64,000 nucleotides of DNA, taken from NCBI GenBank assembly GCA_001586965.3, contig LUCW03002616.1, positions 15,001-79,000 of the forward strand, written 5' to 3'. A model generated the notes under the pieces. It was not told where the DNA came from. It did not search any database and worked only from the letters and a program-made list of their open reading frames with translations. This stretch comes from Sphaeroforma sirkka (Eukaryota > Opisthokonta > Ichthyosporea > Ichthyophonida). Below, one piece after another: positions 60,034 through 64,000 of the stretch. How positions within the stretch are numbered: position 1 is the first letter of the stretch; each line of letters opens with the position of its first letter. The position numbers and the translations under genes were made by a program.

Positions 60034-62187
60034 TGTAGCAATGTGGATATAATCATAGTGAAGCGGTGATGCACATACGGCGTACGCTATCGGGATACAC
60101 GCATAGTTCATTGCTAACGATTTGGAGTACTGGTTGTACAGCTGTTTGTACTCGATAAGCGTACGATTAGAGAGCATTGCATGCGCGATCCGTGGCTAGA
60201 CGGCTATAAGTTAGAAGTAATTTGGATTGATCTACACTGAGATGGGTAGTCGTAGCACCACTCTGACGACACTGGAATAGTATAGCGATCATCTCATTGG
60301 ATGCTGGATATGTTGCTGAGTTTTGGTTGGAAGGTGTCCGAGACCCAACACTGTCGTGCACATAGCAATAGCAGCACATGCAAGTAGATAATGCACGAAA
60401 GTAGGTGTGTGTGTGTCTCGGGAAGCGGATGTACCAGCATGCCAAACGGAGATATATATATATATATATATATGAGTTTGTCCGAGAAGGAGAGATCTTG
60501 TCCCATTACGGAAGTATCACCTTTGATAAGCGCGCTTCAGGAGGCTAAGGTAGCGAGTCTTCGAAGGCGTACAATCCCCGACGGTATGTATAGCCGCTTG
60601 GCCCGGCACAGGATACAGTCGGAGAATCAGTTGCATCTAGCTGCAGTACTCGCTTGATGTGAGGATGGCAGTCCTGATTGTCCATACCTCATACAATCGC
60701 ACATTTTAGGTCTTGTTGTACCGTTGTGGCGATTACCCCGTTGGCATCACATGAAAATTGGCGCTAGGGCAGTACTGCAGTGGCGAGACCGGATGAATAT
60801 ACAGTCTTAAAATCAACATTTCATAGATTAAAAGTTTAGAATTATCATTGTGCACGATGTTATTGGCGTGAAACGCACATATGTAATGACATATTGCATA
60901 ACAAAAAGTTATCGATGTACTTGAGGTTAACGTATGTTCATTTATCGCCGAGCTTCGGATTCCAAACAATGATACTGTCTCTCAAACGTTTTTTCCAAAT
61001 CGTAAAACACTTAACCAGAATAGACAAAGGTACGATTTCTAGAGCTTAGTGTTTTCAAATGGGCTGATTTTGCCGATGCGAATCCAGTTGTCGAGTTCAT
61101 TACCAAGTATTAGCAGTTTGACGACATGCCGGTGTGCCTTTGAATTTTTTTCTACTTCATATGAAATTACCGTTTTTTAGTGCAAGAGAAAGCATTACAC
61201 TTCCAGCTTACGATTGAGGTATTTCCTTTCTACAAAGAACGAAATAAGAGTTAAGTGATATACACGATTAGTCTTTTCTCGGGGAGTGACTAGCACACGA
61301 ACGGGTCACTTCACTATAAGGTATTCTTCTGGTCGGAGTAGGGAAACGACAGGGCAGAACTCCCAGGCTAGCACTACACAGAACAGCATTAAAGCCTGCA
61401 CAACCAGAAGCGATACACATCTTCCGCTGACCATCACTATTTATATTAAATCGCCCTCTAAGATATCTTGTTTGAAAACCCGGAAGATTGTCCGCGACAA
61501 GATTCGATAAATTTGTTCGTAGTGTTCTGATCTTTTGCTGGCACCCAACAATCGTGATAAAACCGTATGAGCTTATAACTTGTCAGCCCCATACAAACAC
61601 CCGCGAACCATTTTGCACACGTAACCTTGCACTCACTGACCTTATTTTTTTCAGGCCTTGCCAATACAATAGTCTTAAAGTCTTGGTTGAAATCAAGATT
61701 GCCCATGACAATGGTGTCGTTGATTCAGGCCCACACCGCCACTCTTCAAGACATGCTTGATATAGTAAGGTCTATCAATACGTCAAATTAGATGCCTGAA
61801 TATCTTTATTTCTTTTATATGCTATACTATATTCAGTACAGAGGTGCAGTGCAATTCCCATCGCTCGAATCGGAATTAGCATGCTCTGGAATAGGTAAAT
61901 GTTATTGGACACTTTGTCGTGCGCCGAGACGATTTGCATATCACAGACTTAAAAGCCATGCTTCTATAGCCTACAGTAATGGAGTATCGGCGCTCCATAA
62001 CGAGCCTGGTGTTAGGTCAGGGGTTTGCAAAGGGGTGGGGTCGGCATCAACTTGTAGGCATACCAAGTCACTCCAACCATTTAAAATACTTTTCAATCGA
62101 GATCTGCCGTGATTTCTCAGCATCACTAGGCAAATCGAGCCTCCATTAAAGGCGAAATCAAGACTGGTTGACCAAGCTAATGTCGAA
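60034..62187. other. Intergenic region between convergent genes
   Basis: It lies between the 3' ends of the PLCXD-like gene (plus) and the DUF2985-like gene (minus). One small ORF directly after a (TA)n run (60474-60657, MSLSEKERSCPITEVSPLIS...) has balanced composition but no motif. ORFs at 61458-61706 (minus), 61488-61760 and 61792-62112 (plus) are unsupported. Confidence 0.4.
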
Positions 62188-63387
62188 TCAGACCGACTTC
62201 ACTGGCTCCTCAGCGATAACGTCAGCGAGGTCTCGTATTGATCTTCCGACATTTGCTGGTTTCTCTACTATGCTAGTAGTATCGTTTCTTGGCTGCCCAG
62301 AATCAACTGGTTCCTCCATTATTATGCCAGTGGTACCTCTCCTGGGTACAGCTGACTTGCCGAATGGATTAAACGCAAATGCGCTTCGCCTCCGGCCAAG
62401 ATTAGTCGTACTGAGATTTAGACCTTCATCTCTTGAATGAACTATACTACAGTATAAACGATATAATTTGTCAACAGGATCTGTCATGCCACTCCACCGG
62501 TATATGTGTGGGTGCAAGTGACGCAGCTTTGACTCTCCTGCTAACTGCGCCACACCCGCGATGGCCCCGGTCAAAAACGAGATCACAAAGAACAAGTTTG
62601 TTAACAGGACTCCGGGCATAGATTGACTGTCTTCTACACTGAAGTAGACGAGTCGCATGGCTTGATTGAGATATTGGGTGACACAATTTACAAGAAGTGT
62701 CAATGTGATCATCAATCTCCGTGTATGGGATAAGTGGAACCAGATACTCATAGTGGGCTGGCCATACATATCCAAGCCCCTCTCTGAGCTTCTACGCTCA
62801 GTGAGAAGGTGTACAGCATTGGACAAACGCCATACGAGAGTAAATATAGCTGTGTACGTAAACAGAACATTCAAGGCCTGTATGCTGTAATTAAGCCACT
62901 CCTTTGTATTGTCCTCATCACCAATTTTCAGGGCGCCCACAGCCAAGAGAAAAAAAAAAGCACCTACGATCACAACCAGAATTAACCATATCACTACCGC
63001 AGGGGTAGATAGGAATGTGGCATCGATCGCATACAGTAGCCAATCTCTTAACCTCTCACACTTCGTAGCGTCTTTGGGAGTACGTTTCCATACTAGGTAT
63101 GCTGTCTTGTCAAGGTTATCAGGTTTGTCACCGTTGTCCATTTCAACTAATATGGGTTGTGCATGTGTAGTGTCACTGGATATGTCGCTCTGATTTCTAG
63201 CATCTACCGGATTCTTGTCATCACTAGTCGGATCAATTGTAGCTACTGCATGTGCTGTACCACTATTTTCTCTCTCTTTACAAGTATCACTCAAAGCTGA
63301 TACTGTGGGCGTCGCGCCAGCTGCATTGTCTGCAATTGTTCCATCGCTCTTACGGTCTGGAACTTCATTAGCATCACCAGTAGTCAT
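62188..63387 (-). CDS. Multi-pass membrane protein resembling the DUF2985 family, single exon
   Basis: 399 residues. The start is the ATG at 63387 (MTTGDANEVPDRKSDG); the frame is open slightly further but only to a GTG. Residues 1-90 are polar, acidic and Ser/Thr-rich, likely cytosolic. Hydrophobic segments are at about 131-153 (VVIWLILVVIVGAFFFLLAV), 165-188 (containing LNVLFTYTAIFTLVWRL), 225-240 and 258-281. Between segments two and three lies a conserved-looking stretch GLDMYGQPTMSIWFHLSHTRR. The pattern W-x-N...Q-LN-LFT-T...WR...D-YG-P...WFH, followed by a TM with N-Q, is what I remember of DUF2985, a eukaryotic membrane family of unknown function. The C-terminal 110 residues are a Ser/Thr/Pro-rich tail. 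No intron is needed. Family assignment is from memory; that it is a real membrane protein gene is secure. Confidence 0.75.
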   Translation of the reverse strand: MTTGDANEVPDRKSDGTIADNAAGATPTVSALSDTCKERENSGTAHAVATIDPTSDDKNPVDARNQSDISSDTTHAQPILVEMDNGDKPDNLDKTAYLVWKRTPKDATKCERLRDWLLYAIDATFLSTPAVVIWLILVVIVGAFFFLLAVGALKIGDEDNTKEWLNYSIQALNVLFTYTAIFTLVWRLSNAVHLLTERRSSERGLDMYGQPTMSIWFHLSHTRRLMITLTLLVNCVTQYLNQAMRLVYFSVEDSQSMPGVLLTNLFFVISFLTGAIAGVAQLAGESKLRHLHPHIYRWSGMTDPVDKLYRLYCSIVHSRDEGLNLSTTNLGRRRSAFAFNPFGKSAVPRRGTTGIIMEEPVDSGQPRNDTTSIVEKPANVGRSIRDLADVIAEEPVKSV

Positions 63388-64000
63388 TGTAAGATACACA
63401 ATCCATTCAGTATTAAGTAATGCTACTTTGTTAGATTAGTTGATGAGAGACAGTAGTCAAACCACTCAAGATACAACACAATAGTCGATAAACTGTACTA
63501 CACCTAGCAGTTGTACAATAAACAGGCACAATAGGATGTTGGTATTTCATATGCCATGGCCCACGGGCCACAGGTCACAGCGATAGTTGCAACCCGGTAA
63601 TGAGTAATGACTAGCATAGCGGCAGCCGCACAGAACGCATCGAAATTCGCGAGCACCCGTTTTCATAATCTTCCAATCAAATAGCAGTTTTTGTGAATTT
63701 GGATTTTATTTTTTGGTTAATTCTCTTCTTCTATTTTCAGAAGGCTATGTAATTCTTTAATTTCGACTGCCATTCGCCATACGAATCGATGAAATAGAAG
63801 ACGGGACTATGTAGGGAGAGCCTGAGTGGGGGAGTCAGTGTCTGACTCTTACTGACCCAGTCACAGACTCACAGTGTCACACTCAGTGAGGTAGTGTCTC
63901 TTTGGCCTGTGCAGTGAGTAACTGTGTACATAGTATTTTCTGTTAGTACATGACTGCTTGCCCTTTGCTCTTGGGGCCTTGGGCTATTGGGCTTGAACCT
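63388..64000. other. Upstream region of the membrane-protein gene; no gene
   Basis: It should hold that gene's promoter; no clear motif was seen. An AGGCTATG word is at 63742. From 63810 to 63950 the sequence turns into the GAGTCAGTGTCTGACTC-type simple style also seen at 4-8 kb. Confidence 0.4.

Overview
The window looks like nuclear DNA of an intron-bearing eukaryote, most likely a unicellular one. Three host genes have GT-AG introns with matching phases. Intergenic DNA is AT-rich and full of microsatellites, and the middle of the window is packed with LTR retrotransposons. I cannot fix the species. An ichthyosporean-like protist is only a weak guess.

Left flank (1-10.5 kb): a minus-strand gene with a TFIIB-type cyclin fold, preceded by a very long Ser/Thr-rich and Arg-Asp/Arg-Glu-rich region, runs off the left edge. 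It is followed by about 7 kb without a supportable gene. That stretch is made of cryptically simple DNA and carries several hairpins built on CATAGCCT/AGGCTATG.

Repeat block (10.5-39.3 kb): a small unidentified ORF, a short LTR-flanked element, and a dense nest of Ty3/gypsy (chromovirus-like) fossils on the minus strand. Two LTR families are present: LTR1, about 248 bp, five copies; and LTR2, about 180 bp, two copies. The longest element (23184-31845) keeps both LTRs, gag, protease, RT, RNase H, integrase and a chromodomain. All gypsy copies that reach that far carry, between RNase H and integrase, an extra module that resembles phage Dam-type N6-adenine methyltransferases (NPPW motif). This is the most unusual thing I see. 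Both families also carry tandem arrays of short palindromic units between pol and the 3' LTR. A tRNA-Gln(UUG) gene or close relic follows at 39.2-39.3 kb.

Copia and satellite block (39.3-47.3 kb): a heavily decayed Ty1/copia pol and three diverged tandem copies of a unit of about 595 bp.

Right flank (47.3-64 kb): PPIL3 (cyclophilin-like, 3 exons, minus); a small Zn-binding ORF pair; a terminal exon of a tail-anchored protein; about 3 kb of almost pure microsatellite; a PI-PLC X-domain (PLCXD-like) gene of at least six exons (plus) with altered catalytic residues; and a single-exon multi-pass membrane protein resembling the DUF2985 family (minus). These host genes look like unrelated housekeeping or membrane genes, and I see no operon-like logic.
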